From: Phaeodactylibacter sp.
GTDB taxonomy: Bacteria > Bacteroidota > Bacteroidia > Chitinophagales > Saprospiraceae
Assembly (NCBI GenBank): GCA_020436535.1
Contig: JAGQXQ010000274.1
Location: 1 to 42,802 of the forward strand
Length of the DNA: 42,802 nucleotides
Reading direction: 5' to 3'
Part shown: positions 25,983-34,825 of the stretch, piece by piece
Layout of the letters: every line of letters starts with the position of its first letter
How positions within the stretch are numbered: the first letter of the stretch is position 1
Made by a program: the position numbers and the translations under genes
The notes under the pieces: model-generated
Database searches by the model: none
Told to the model about the DNA's origin: nothing
Seen by the model: the letters and a program-made list of their open reading frames with translations, nothing else

Positions 25983-28883
25983 ATGTGGTTCTCTTTCTTT
26001 CGGAGCAACAGTGCGCAACAGCACCAGGAGCAGCAGCAGAAGGAGCCTTTTTTTCGGAAGGAAGGGAGCCGGGATATGGTATCCCAGAGTGAGAAGCAAC
26101 CTACCAATTCGTTTTTCTCTTCTGCCGCCAAAGGAGGCGTTCAGCCCAAGCTCACCATAGGCCAACCGAATGACCGCTATGAGCAGGAGGCCGATGAAAT
26201 GGCGGAAAGGGCAGTTGGGCAGGATGCTTCTTCCGCCGCTTTGGGGGCTCCGGCTATTCAATCGAAGTGCGCCGAGTGTGAAGCAGAGGAATCAGGACAG
26301 GAAAAAGAAGAACTACAAGAAAAGCCCCTGCAACGCAAGCCGGCCTTCGAGAGTGAGAACGAAGGGCCGGAGGCGGTGCAAACCAAAAGCGACGGGCCGG
26401 CTGCCGCCACCCCGGGCCTGCAGAGCCAATTGGCCCGTTCCAACGGCGCCGGCCAGCCTCTGCCCAAAGATACCCAGGCGCAAATGGAAGGTCCTTTCGG
26501 GGCCGATTTCAGCGGCGTGCGGGTGCATACCGGAGAAGAGGCCACCCAGATGAACCGCTCGTTGAATGCCCGCGCTTTCACCCACGGCAATAATATCTAT
26601 TTTAATGAAGGCCAGTACGATACCGGCTCGGGCGAGGGGCAGAAACTGCTGGCGCATGAATTGACGCATGTGGTGCAGCAGGGGGGGGGCAAGAGCATCC
26701 AAGAACCGATTATTCAACGAGGGGAAGCTGGAGTCCATAAGGGAATCGAAATGGAAGCCAAAGGGCTGGATGTTCCTGAGGATGATAAGCTCTCTCCAGA
26801 GCAAAAGGACGCTTACCGGATATATGTTGGTAACTGGATGAGGGATTACTCCCAAGCCTTCGTACCAACGGTCGTAAAGGGAATGGCGGAGAACGTGCCC
26901 CAAAGCCTTACCGATCCGAAGAATAAGAAAAAGATCGGTATGGATGGCGCTATGCAGCTCCTTACCGGTGTATTAAGGGCGCTGGCCGTTTTAGAATTTG
27001 GAAAAGATATAGTAGATCCGGTCGTCAACGCCCAAAACCTTGGCGTTTATAAACCAGAAGGGCACATTGATAACCCTATGGGCATGCCGGCGGAGGATTT
27101 TGTAGTCACTCCGGAAGATAGCGGAGGGCTTGTCACAAGCCCAGAGGTGATAAAAGATGCCACTTCCCCAGCTTTCCAGGCTGCTATGAAAGGCGCCGGT
27201 GTTTTGGGTGCACAAGTTGAAAATACAGAGTTGTATAAGACGAGTTCGACAGGATTATCAGGGCATATTTACAACTCAATAGAAAAGGCTAAAATCAGAT
27301 TTATTTCTGCAGTTGCCTGGGGGAAAACGCCACAGGGCATGGCTGAATATGGCGCCGGCGCTCATGCCATAGAAGACTATTTCTCACATTCTAATTTTAT
27401 AGAAGTAGCTTTGAATATTGAGATTGCCAATGCGATGAGGTCGAGGCGCAGAGGTAAGGAAACGGCCCTGAGTTCGGATTTCCTCGACAAGGTGGGCCGG
27501 CCCTCCGCCTCCGGTAATTGGGTTGACCCTCTCTATGATAAGACAGTAGGGAAAGGGGCGAATAAGCGGTCGGTTATAACAACAGGTACTTTTGGAAGCG
27601 ATGACACCAAGGTGAGTTTGGCCCATGTAGTAGTACCCCAACTGCCCAAGCTGGCGGAAAAAATAAATGAAGCGGTCGACAAGGTGTTTGCGCTGGTTCT
27701 GGAAGAAGAGGGAGGATCTTTGTGGGATAAGATCAGGAAAAAGGCGAAAGAAGATAAATCCATCGCAGCTATGTGGGAAGTAGTTGATGGCATGGACGCC
27801 GCAGGCATGACCGCTTCGGCCCCTGAAATAGAGACGGATGAACGGTACGTTTATCTTCCGACATTGACCTGGCCTCCTTATACACGCTATGATCTCTCTA
27901 TCCCCACCGGAGTCAAAATGACCGATGAGCAAGGCATTGAAACGGCGGTTAAAACAACAATCAGTTCAGTTGAAACTCTAAAACGGATCAAAAAGCAGGT
28001 TGAAAAGTTAAGAGCATATTTCTCTATCCTGCCCGCCTGGGTTAAGGACCTCCTTCCTAATATCCAGGAAATGATGAAGCAAATAGTAGAACAGCAAAAG
28101 CAAAAGATCAAACATACGGTGAACACCCTTCTGGTGCAGGCCATCGAATCCATGACAGGTGTTAATATTCCGGAAAAAAAGCGAGGTAGCCTTCACGAAT
28201 CCGCCAATTATGTGAAAGGAGAAGTAGAAAAAATGACCACTTCTACCTCTTTGGCCAGCCGGCTTGAAAATCCGGATGATCCGCTTACCAAGCTCAGAGA
28301 TTCTTCTGACCCTGCTGACCAGGAGAAATTCAAGCGTATGATGGTTGCCGAAGGCGAGCCCTTACCTCCATCCCATTCTGAACTCAGTAAAGACCATCCT
28401 CCCCACCCAGCGTCCGCTGGAGCCCCCGGCCACCATATGGATGATGGATCACCGTTTTATGAGGTTCATAAGCGGCTGGCAGTCCATGCTATTAAGCACT
28501 TGGATGTCCTGATGGCCAAAGCGTGGTATACAAAGAGCCTGGTTGGAGATAAGTGGAAACAACAACTTAGTGAAGCAGAATTGAAAGCGGCTAATAAAGA
28601 AGCTAAAAAGGCAGGAGAGCGTGAAAAATCGCTTCAGGAAAAGAAGAAACTTGGAATAGAACGACGGTTGTTTCAGAAAGACTTCGAGCCGATACTAAAA
28701 TACGTGCCAGATGCACAATTGCTATTGGATGCGGTAGACCTCTATATTTCTCATCCGGAGGATTCCAACTGGTGGCGGCCTATTGTTCGTTCCTATGTAA
28801 ACGAAAATGTGGATAAGGTGCTGGAGGACATCGCCTTCCGCAATAATACCCGTAAGGAAAGAACAGCGGGCAAAACCAAATAG
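25983..28883 (+). CDS. DUF4157 cargo protein with C-terminal HET-C-like toxin domain
   Basis: A 966-aa modular effector candidate. N-terminal segment: FFRKEGSRD, QPKLTIGQPNDRYEQEADEM, a C96-x2-C99 motif, and QRKPAFES (117-124). The DUF4157 domain (about 155-235) ends in LLAHELTHVVQQ, with a zinc-protease-like HELTH at 225-229. From about residue 278 a HET-C-like domain begins with YVGNWMRDYSQAF and includes YGAGAHAIEDYFSHSNFIEV, where H461, D465 and H469 could bind metal. HET-C is the fungal heterokaryon-incompatibility family. Bacterial homologues occur as secreted toxins and the fold is thought to relate to metal-dependent phospholipases; I treat the activity as inference. A G9 run lies at the domain junction. 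Confidence 0.88.
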   Translation: MWFSFFRSNSAQQHQEQQQKEPFFRKEGSRDMVSQSEKQPTNSFFSSAAKGGVQPKLTIGQPNDRYEQEADEMAERAVGQDASSAALGAPAIQSKCAECEAEESGQEKEELQEKPLQRKPAFESENEGPEAVQTKSDGPAAATPGLQSQLARSNGAGQPLPKDTQAQMEGPFGADFSGVRVHTGEEATQMNRSLNARAFTHGNNIYFNEGQYDTGSGEGQKLLAHELTHVVQQGGGKSIQEPIIQRGEAGVHKGIEMEAKGLDVPEDDKLSPEQKDAYRIYVGNWMRDYSQAFVPTVVKGMAENVPQSLTDPKNKKKIGMDGAMQLLTGVLRALAVLEFGKDIVDPVVNAQNLGVYKPEGHIDNPMGMPAEDFVVTPEDSGGLVTSPEVIKDATSPAFQAAMKGAGVLGAQVENTELYKTSSTGLSGHIYNSIEKAKIRFISAVAWGKTPQGMAEYGAGAHAIEDYFSHSNFIEVALNIEIANAMRSRRRGKETALSSDFLDKVGRPSASGNWVDPLYDKTVGKGANKRSVITTGTFGSDDTKVSLAHVVVPQLPKLAEKINEAVDKVFALVLEEEGGSLWDKIRKKAKEDKSIAAMWEVVDGMDAAGMTASAPEIETDERYVYLPTLTWPPYTRYDLSIPTGVKMTDEQGIETAVKTTISSVETLKRIKKQVEKLRAYFSILPAWVKDLLPNIQEMMKQIVEQQKQKIKHTVNTLLVQAIESMTGVNIPEKKRGSLHESANYVKGEVEKMTTSTSLASRLENPDDPLTKLRDSSDPADQEKFKRMMVAEGEPLPPSHSELSKDHPPHPASAGAPGHHMDDGSPFYEVHKRLAVHAIKHLDVLMAKAWYTKSLVGDKWKQQLSEAELKAANKEAKKAGEREKSLQEKKKLGIERRLFQKDFEPILKYVPDAQLLLDAVDLYISHPEDSNWWRPIVRSYVNENVDKVLEDIAFRNNTRKERTAGKTK
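26681..26689 (+). repeat. Poly-G tract (G9) at the DUF4157/HET-C junction
   Basis: Nine consecutive G residues lie directly after the HELTHVVQQ codons. Loss of one G leads to a stop about 40 codons later, and gain of one G leads to a stop (TAA at cca-taa) about 20 codons later. Either change would leave DUF4157 intact and remove the HET-C domain. This is a possible slipped-strand phase-variation site. Confidence 0.6.
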
Positions 28884-28904
28884 AAAAAATTAAATAACCT
28901 TTAA

Positions 28905-29726
28905 ATGAATAAAAGCTTGTTTATTTTTTTGGGGTTGATTTCAGTGCTTTTTATAGGAAGTTGTATGGAGACAAAAAGAAACGGAAAGGGCAATGGTGAA
29001 CCGCTGGATATTGAATCTTTACTGAACGCTGCTGCCCGCTGCCCAAACCGCTATCAATGCCCGCCGTGGGATAGCTTGTTAACACTTGCTGAGCAGCCTG
29101 GGGATACCGTCCTGTTATCGGTGCTGGGGGAAAAAATGAAGAACCTTGAGATCAATCCTCACCGTGGGATCGGGCCTCTTATTCCAAGGTTGTTGTCCGC
29201 CTGGCTTCAATATCAGGGAGAGGGCCTGACAGCTGTTCAACAAAACACGCTGGAAGCGCTGATGATGGAAGCTGCCCGTTCTTCCGCCAATTATCGGCAG
29301 GAAGCCTATCGGGCGCTGGGCTGGATAAGGTCAGAGGAAGTTATGGATTTTCTGATCGGAGAAGTCCAGAATGAGGCAAACCGAAGCCCGGAAAGCCGGG
29401 AGGCCGCGGCCGAAGTTTTGGGCAGTATGTTGAAAACGCTGGAGTTGCCCAGAAAATGGCTGAATTCTTCAGATGTGTGGTTAAAAGAAATGGCGGTCGT
29501 CTTGATCGATCAAATGGATTTTTCCTCCAATCAGGAGGCGCTTCAGCAAGCCGATGAACTTCTGAAGGGTACCGCCCTGAGTCCGGCAACGGAAAAAGAA
29601 GTAATTCTCAGAGTACTGAATTTACTGATCCTGATTGATGAACCTGAATTTAAACCCGTTTTTCAAAAACTGCAGGCCCATCCAGATCCGGATGTCCGCC
29701 TTTTAGCCCGAAAGGGGTTAGAATAG
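28905..29726 (+). CDS. HEAT-repeat-like lipoprotein, candidate immunity protein
   Basis: A 273-aa protein with a type II signal peptide: MNKSLFIFLGLISVLFIGSC, lipobox Cys at residue 20. The mature part is helical. From about residue 120 it shows HEAT-like pairs (RQEAYRALGWIRSEEVMDFL, ESREAAAEVLGSMLKTL, and the end AHPDPDVRLLARKGLE). It should be anchored in the envelope and face the periplasm or the surface. It starts 21 bases after the HET-C effector and before the next DUF4157 toxin. Its location beside a putative membrane-targeting toxin suggests it protects producer cells. That is inference; a scaffold role is also possible. Confidence 0.82.
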   Translation: MNKSLFIFLGLISVLFIGSCMETKRNGKGNGEPLDIESLLNAAARCPNRYQCPPWDSLLTLAEQPGDTVLLSVLGEKMKNLEINPHRGIGPLIPRLLSAWLQYQGEGLTAVQQNTLEALMMEAARSSANYRQEAYRALGWIRSEEVMDFLIGEVQNEANRSPESREAAAEVLGSMLKTLELPRKWLNSSDVWLKEMAVVLIDQMDFSSNQEALQQADELLKGTALSPATEKEVILRVLNLLILIDEPEFKPVFQKLQAHPDPDVRLLARKGLE

Positions 29727-29753
29727 CCTTCAAAAGAGGACAAGATTTTTATT

Positions 29754-32700
29754 ATGAAAACCACCGCACCCAAAACCACCGCCACCCTCCAGCGGCAGCC
29801 CAAGCCGCAGGAGCAAGGCCCTTTCTTCCGCAAGGAAGGGCAGGGCGCCTATGCGGTTAATGGTGCGCAAACGGTTGCTCTTGACGCCCCTTCCAGCTTG
29901 GTTTCCACCAAAAAAGAGGGCTCCCTTTGGGGTAGTGAGCCTTTCTTCCAGCCCACCCTGAATGGAAACCATTCGGCTATCCAGGCAAAACTCACCATCG
30001 GACAGCCCAACGATAAATATGAGCAGGAGGCGGACCGAATGGCGGAAATGGTCGTGGACCGGGCCATCCAGAATGGGCATGGACAAGGTAATGGGGCGGC
30101 CGCTGTGCAGGCAAAGGATGAAAAAGTAGTACAGCAGAAGCCGATCTTCGAAAGTGAAGAAGAGGCGCCGGAAAACAGCATCCAGGAGAAACCCATTTTC
30201 GAAAGCGAAAAGGTAGAGGCTGCCGATAATGGCGTTCAAACCAAGTGTGAGGCCTGCGAACAGGAAGAGCAGGTGCAGAAGAAAGGAGAGGGGGAGCATG
30301 CTGAGGAGGAACCTGTTCAGACAAAGGAAGAAGAGCTGAACGAAAATAGTTTGTCAGAGCCGGCCCTGCAACTTCAGGAAGAAGAAAAAGAAGAGGCTGA
30401 AATACAGGAAGAGCCTGTTCAGGAAAAAGCGGAGCCGGCCCTGGCAGAAGAACACCCTGCTCCCGAAATCCAATCCAGCGCTGAGCCATCAGCCCCTACT
30501 TTGGAACCGCCTCTTCCTGCCCCTGCTGCGGCTCACGACATCAAATTACTCCAACCAAAAGAAGAAGAGGAAGAAACTCCCGAGCAGGAACAGGAACTGC
30601 GCCGCAAGCCGGTTTTCGAAAGCGCCGCTCTTCCTCCGGATGATGAAGGGCAGCCCGCTGAAAATACCCTCATGGCCCAGTCGGAAAACGGAGAACTCTC
30701 TGGTACCGATAACCTGCAAACGCAACTGGATTCCACCCAAGGCGGCGCCCCATTGCCTGATGATACCCGGTCCGAGATGGAATCAGGTTTCGGGGCGGAC
30801 TTCAGCAACGTCCGCATCCATACCGGCAGCCAGGCTACAGAAATGAACCAGGGGTTGCACGCCCAGGCCTTTACCCACGGGAGCGATATTTATTTTAACG
30901 AAGGGAAGTACGACCCGGAAAGTGGGCCTGGGAAGAAGTTGCTGGCGCATGAGTTGACGCATACGGTGCAGCAGGGGGCTTCTGGAGCAGGCATACAGCG
31001 GAAACCTGAAGATCATATCCATCCCGAAGATGGGGGAAATGTGAAGAGTCGAACTAAAGGAAAGATTGAAGATGAGGTTGGAGATGATGCGGACTTTAAC
31101 AAGAGTGAAGCCTCCATGACTGCAGAGGAAAAGGAAAAGGCCAGAAATATAGATCAGTCAAAAAAGCGAGAACAAAAATCTGAAATCAAAACAGAAGGTA
31201 TTGCTGAACCTGACATAGATCGCCAGAAAAACGAAAAGCCAAAAGTTAAAGATGCCGGTGAGGAGGGAAAAAAGCAATTGGAGGAATCTCCCGAACAAAA
31301 AGGTCAGGAAAAGGATGTAAAGAAAAAAGGAGGAAGAGCTGATACTACGCTGGCAGAAGAAAAAGAACGCAGTGCGTTAGCTGCCTATGCGAGGATGGAG
31401 GCTATAAAGTTACCAGAAGAACCTCCAGAGCTGGAAAAACCAAAAATAGAGCCTCCTAAAGATAAAGAAGGAGACCCACTCCCCAGCCGTCCCGATCTTG
31501 ATAAGGCTGTACTAGCACTACATGAAATAGCAAAGCTGTTCGTTGAAAATGCCTATGATTTTAAAAAGCAAGCAGCATCCGACCATCAGGAAGGTGAACG
31601 CATGAGAGTTAAGTTAGATGAAACCAAAGCTAAAATTGAAAGAGTTAAGACAGGGTCGAATCTCATGAAGACAGACCTCGAAGTGAGAAGGGAAGTTAAC
31701 CAGGTGGAAGAGGACGCGCTCGCCAAGGTAGAGACAGACACGGCTATGGTAAAAGAGGAGGCACCCCGTTTAATGAAGGAAGCAGAAAAAGGGAAAGATG
31801 AGGCTGGTCCTATGGTTGAAGAATCAAAGGAGCAGAAAAAAGAAATGGAGGAGAAAAAGCCTGATGATCCAGATGCTGCCAAAGATGCTGAGAAGCAATC
31901 ACAAGATACCGAGAAGACAGCTGAAGATTCCCAGACTTTAGAAGAGGCTATGACTGGTTCTGGCGAAAGGGCTGAACAATACCTACAAGACGCGGTGGAG
32001 GGTGAAAAGAAAAATGAGCAAACAAAAACTACTGTTGAAGACAATAAAACTGTTGCTCAAAATACGGAGGTAGAAATTGATCGCATTGGCCAACAAAATG
32101 CGCAGGCGGAAGCCCAAATTAATGCACTTGACCATTTTCCCGAACTAGTGGCCAAGCAAACTGCAGAAAGAGCAGAGACTGGTGAGCAGCTCTATCATGC
32201 AGGGATAACTATGAATGAACAGTTGATGGATATCCAGGACGAATACTATGATAATATGTCCTCCATTCCAGATATTGCTACTTTCAAAGAAGAACAGGCA
32301 AAAGCAGAAGCAAATCCACCAGAAGAACAGCCACTTAGTTTTGAAGAAGAGCTGCTCATTCAATTGAGCCAGATGGATGAGGAAGAGCTCGATGCTACTC
32401 TTATGGGCATGGATGAGGAAGAATTGAACTACCTTAATAGCGTTCTGAATAACATGCCTACTCAAGAGGAGGAAGAAAGTGAAGAAAATTCCATTTTGAG
32501 CGATCCAGATCAGGCTGGCAGACAAAATGTAGATTTAGGGAAATTGTTTGAATCTGGAGATGAGAACCAGCAAGAGCAAGACCCGAGAAGCAATCTGATA
32601 GGCGAAGTGGAAAATATCCGAGCGGATAGAATAGGAGAAGTCAAAAAGATTTCAGATACTAATTTTGTCTACCTGACAGCAGGGCAGAAAATGATGTTAT

Positions 32701-34805
32701 CCCAAAAACTGGCCATGAAAAATGCTGTCACGGGCATGTTTGGGATTGAAGCAGCAGACATGGCTTTAGCTATGCTAAAAGGTCTAGTGGATCCCCGAGA
32801 ATCACTTAAAGGAGTACTACAGGGAGCTAACAAAATTGCCACGGGTCTTGTCAATTTGGTTAATTTGGAAGCTTGGAAAAAAGATCCAATTGGTAACCTA
32901 ATACAATCAGCTGCAGATATTGCTAATGGCTTAGTAGTCATCTTGGGGTCAATTACTGGCTTGGCAATCGCCATTACTATTCTGATGGCGGCTATCACTG
33001 TCGCATCCTTAGGTTTTGCGTTACCTTTTACTGCTCCGGTTATGACTTTTATGGGCACCATTATCTCTACTGTAGGTGGGTGGACTGTGGCGGTGGGGCT
33101 AGTCGCTTTGGAATTGAATGCCTTAGCTTATATCAAAAATCTTTTTGATGCAGGGGTAGCAGAAAATACGGATGAACTGATCTTTGAAAGTGATCAGATC
33201 AAACAGAATATGACCGATGGCTTTACGGCAGCATTAGAAGTGATACCCGCAAAAATGGCTGGCCCGGTAGGTAAGATAGCAAACAAGATCGGAGGTAAGT
33301 TAGGTCAAATAAAAATGGTGCAGCGGGTTGGTGGAAGTTTTAAGAAAGGAGCTATGACGGTTGGAGACTTATTCAAACGTAATGCAGCGCGAACTTCCCG
33401 TTTCATGAAAGGTGGTGCTACCAAAGTTAGAGGCGGTATCACGAAAGCCCTCAGTAAACTGAAAGGGGGAACTGATGAAGGCTTAGAAACCGGACTACGA
33501 AAGTCTGGAGGACAAGTAGATGAAACTATCCCAACCAAAACGAAGAATGTAAAACCAGGACCTAAAACCAAACCGAAACCAGATGCAGATGCTTCGCCAC
33601 AAGGAAAGAAGGTGGCGGAAATGGAGGGAGGAAAGAAGGCGGAGATTGAAACGCACAATAATCATAAGTGTAAAGTACTAGAGGATGGTCAGCTAGTACG
33701 ATGCACCAATTGTAAGTCTATAAAAAGCCTCTACGACGATGTCTTAGATGATCCAAACTATAGTGATCTAAAGAGTAGATTGAATAAACTTGAAAGTCAG
33801 ATCAACTATCGACAGAATCTGGGTAAAGGTATTAAGAAAAAGCAACTCCGGCAACTTAAGGCACTTGAGAAAGAGTTGTTGGACAAACAGGTTGACAAAG
33901 TCTACAAGGCTTACTTAGGAAAATGGGATAAGGGAAAGGGAAAGTTTAGATCCAAGGAGGCCATAAGGAAAGAACTTTCTTCTGGTAAGAAGTATAACTA
34001 TACATCTGGAAAGTTTGGTAAGGTGATTGATCCAGGAGAGGCTTTTGATCCTCAAAAACATATTCCTAAGGGTAAAAAGGGAGACTTCTATTTGGATTAT
34101 GACGATCTGAATCGAGCATACGGTAAGGGCAAGATCAATCGAGATTCATGGAAAAAGTTTATGCGGGATAAATATAGCAAGCTCTCCGATGCTGATTTTG
34201 CTGATCAACTTGCTAAGCATTTGGGTGATAAAATTGATGCTGGTACGATTAATAAAATTGTAAAAAGTGGGAAACTGGATCGATTTAATGTGACCAGAGC
34301 CGTTAAAAATTCGCCAAATCCCTCTCAAACACTTAATTATTTATCTAAATTAGACGATCTTGCTGCAAACGGGATCAATGTAAGACAAGTTGTAGGAGAT
34401 TTAGCGGCCGGAGGTAATAAGTTTGATGGAGCTAACTTTGTATTGGATTTTATTGAGGGGAGAGGGATTTGGGATGACGTCGTAGGATTTGAAATAAAAG
34501 ATGCTGGACTAGGACGGAGATATGACTTGGAAATAGGAAATCTAAAATATGAATTTAAGTCTATAGAAGTTTCAAGTTTCACTAAAGAAACTTGGTCGCA
34601 AATGGAAAAGGATATTCCATTGATTATGTCAGGTGATATGAAATGGACTTTTAACAGCAATAAAGTTGGACAACAGGCACGTCAGGAACTTATGGATAGG
34701 ATAGCGGGCTTTGCTAGTAACTCCCCCACGTTTTCGGGAAAATCACAGGATTTAATTAAGTTTATGAAACACCTAAATTCAAAAGGGATGGTTTTTTACC
34801 CTTAA
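29754..34805 (+). CDS. DUF4157 polymorphic toxin with C-terminal PD-(D/E)XK-like nuclease
   Basis: A 1683-aa modular toxin. The N-terminus has FFRKEGQGAYAV, QAKLTIGQPNDKYEQEADRM, three KP-(I/V)-FES motifs (129-134, 146-151, 285-290) and C165-x2-C168. It then has long acidic stretches and a DUF4157 domain with HELTH at 399-403. A charged coiled coil follows (about 430-880). Next comes a hydrophobic segment (about 1060-1130, GLVVILGSITGLAIAITILM and LGFALPFTAPVMTFMGTIIS), perhaps for membrane passage. A Cys motif H-x-C-x10-C-x2-C (1304-1320) precedes the tip. The last ~120 residues contain D1591-x8-E1600-F-K1602, consistent with a PD-(D/E)XK nuclease. The gene becomes AT-richer after DUF4157, suggesting tip exchange. 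Confidence 0.88.
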   Translation: MKTTAPKTTATLQRQPKPQEQGPFFRKEGQGAYAVNGAQTVALDAPSSLVSTKKEGSLWGSEPFFQPTLNGNHSAIQAKLTIGQPNDKYEQEADRMAEMVVDRAIQNGHGQGNGAAAVQAKDEKVVQQKPIFESEEEAPENSIQEKPIFESEKVEAADNGVQTKCEACEQEEQVQKKGEGEHAEEEPVQTKEEELNENSLSEPALQLQEEEKEEAEIQEEPVQEKAEPALAEEHPAPEIQSSAEPSAPTLEPPLPAPAAAHDIKLLQPKEEEEETPEQEQELRRKPVFESAALPPDDEGQPAENTLMAQSENGELSGTDNLQTQLDSTQGGAPLPDDTRSEMESGFGADFSNVRIHTGSQATEMNQGLHAQAFTHGSDIYFNEGKYDPESGPGKKLLAHELTHTVQQGASGAGIQRKPEDHIHPEDGGNVKSRTKGKIEDEVGDDADFNKSEASMTAEEKEKARNIDQSKKREQKSEIKTEGIAEPDIDRQKNEKPKVKDAGEEGKKQLEESPEQKGQEKDVKKKGGRADTTLAEEKERSALAAYARMEAIKLPEEPPELEKPKIEPPKDKEGDPLPSRPDLDKAVLALHEIAKLFVENAYDFKKQAASDHQEGERMRVKLDETKAKIERVKTGSNLMKTDLEVRREVNQVEEDALAKVETDTAMVKEEAPRLMKEAEKGKDEAGPMVEESKEQKKEMEEKKPDDPDAAKDAEKQSQDTEKTAEDSQTLEEAMTGSGERAEQYLQDAVEGEKKNEQTKTTVEDNKTVAQNTEVEIDRIGQQNAQAEAQINALDHFPELVAKQTAERAETGEQLYHAGITMNEQLMDIQDEYYDNMSSIPDIATFKEEQAKAEANPPEEQPLSFEEELLIQLSQMDEEELDATLMGMDEEELNYLNSVLNNMPTQEEEESEENSILSDPDQAGRQNVDLGKLFESGDENQQEQDPRSNLIGEVENIRADRIGEVKKISDTNFVYLTAGQKMMLSQKLAMKNAVTGMFGIEAADMALAMLKGLVDPRESLKGVLQGANKIATGLVNLVNLEAWKKDPIGNLIQSAADIANGLVVILGSITGLAIAITILMAAITVASLGFALPFTAPVMTFMGTIISTVGGWTVAVGLVALELNALAYIKNLFDAGVAENTDELIFESDQIKQNMTDGFTAALEVIPAKMAGPVGKIANKIGGKLGQIKMVQRVGGSFKKGAMTVGDLFKRNAARTSRFMKGGATKVRGGITKALSKLKGGTDEGLETGLRKSGGQVDETIPTKTKNVKPGPKTKPKPDADASPQGKKVAEMEGGKKAEIETHNNHKCKVLEDGQLVRCTNCKSIKSLYDDVLDDPNYSDLKSRLNKLESQINYRQNLGKGIKKKQLRQLKALEKELLDKQVDKVYKAYLGKWDKGKGKFRSKEAIRKELSSGKKYNYTSGKFGKVIDPGEAFDPQKHIPKGKKGDFYLDYDDLNRAYGKGKINRDSWKKFMRDKYSKLSDADFADQLAKHLGDKIDAGTINKIVKSGKLDRFNVTRAVKNSPNPSQTLNYLSKLDDLAANGINVRQVVGDLAAGGNKFDGANFVLDFIEGRGIWDDVVGFEIKDAGLGRRYDLEIGNLKYEFKSIEVSSFTKETWSQMEKDIPLIMSGDMKWTFNSNKVGQQARQELMDRIAGFASNSPTFSGKSQDLIKFMKHLNSKGMVFYP

Positions 34806-34825
34806 GATCAAACTAAGGTAATTAG

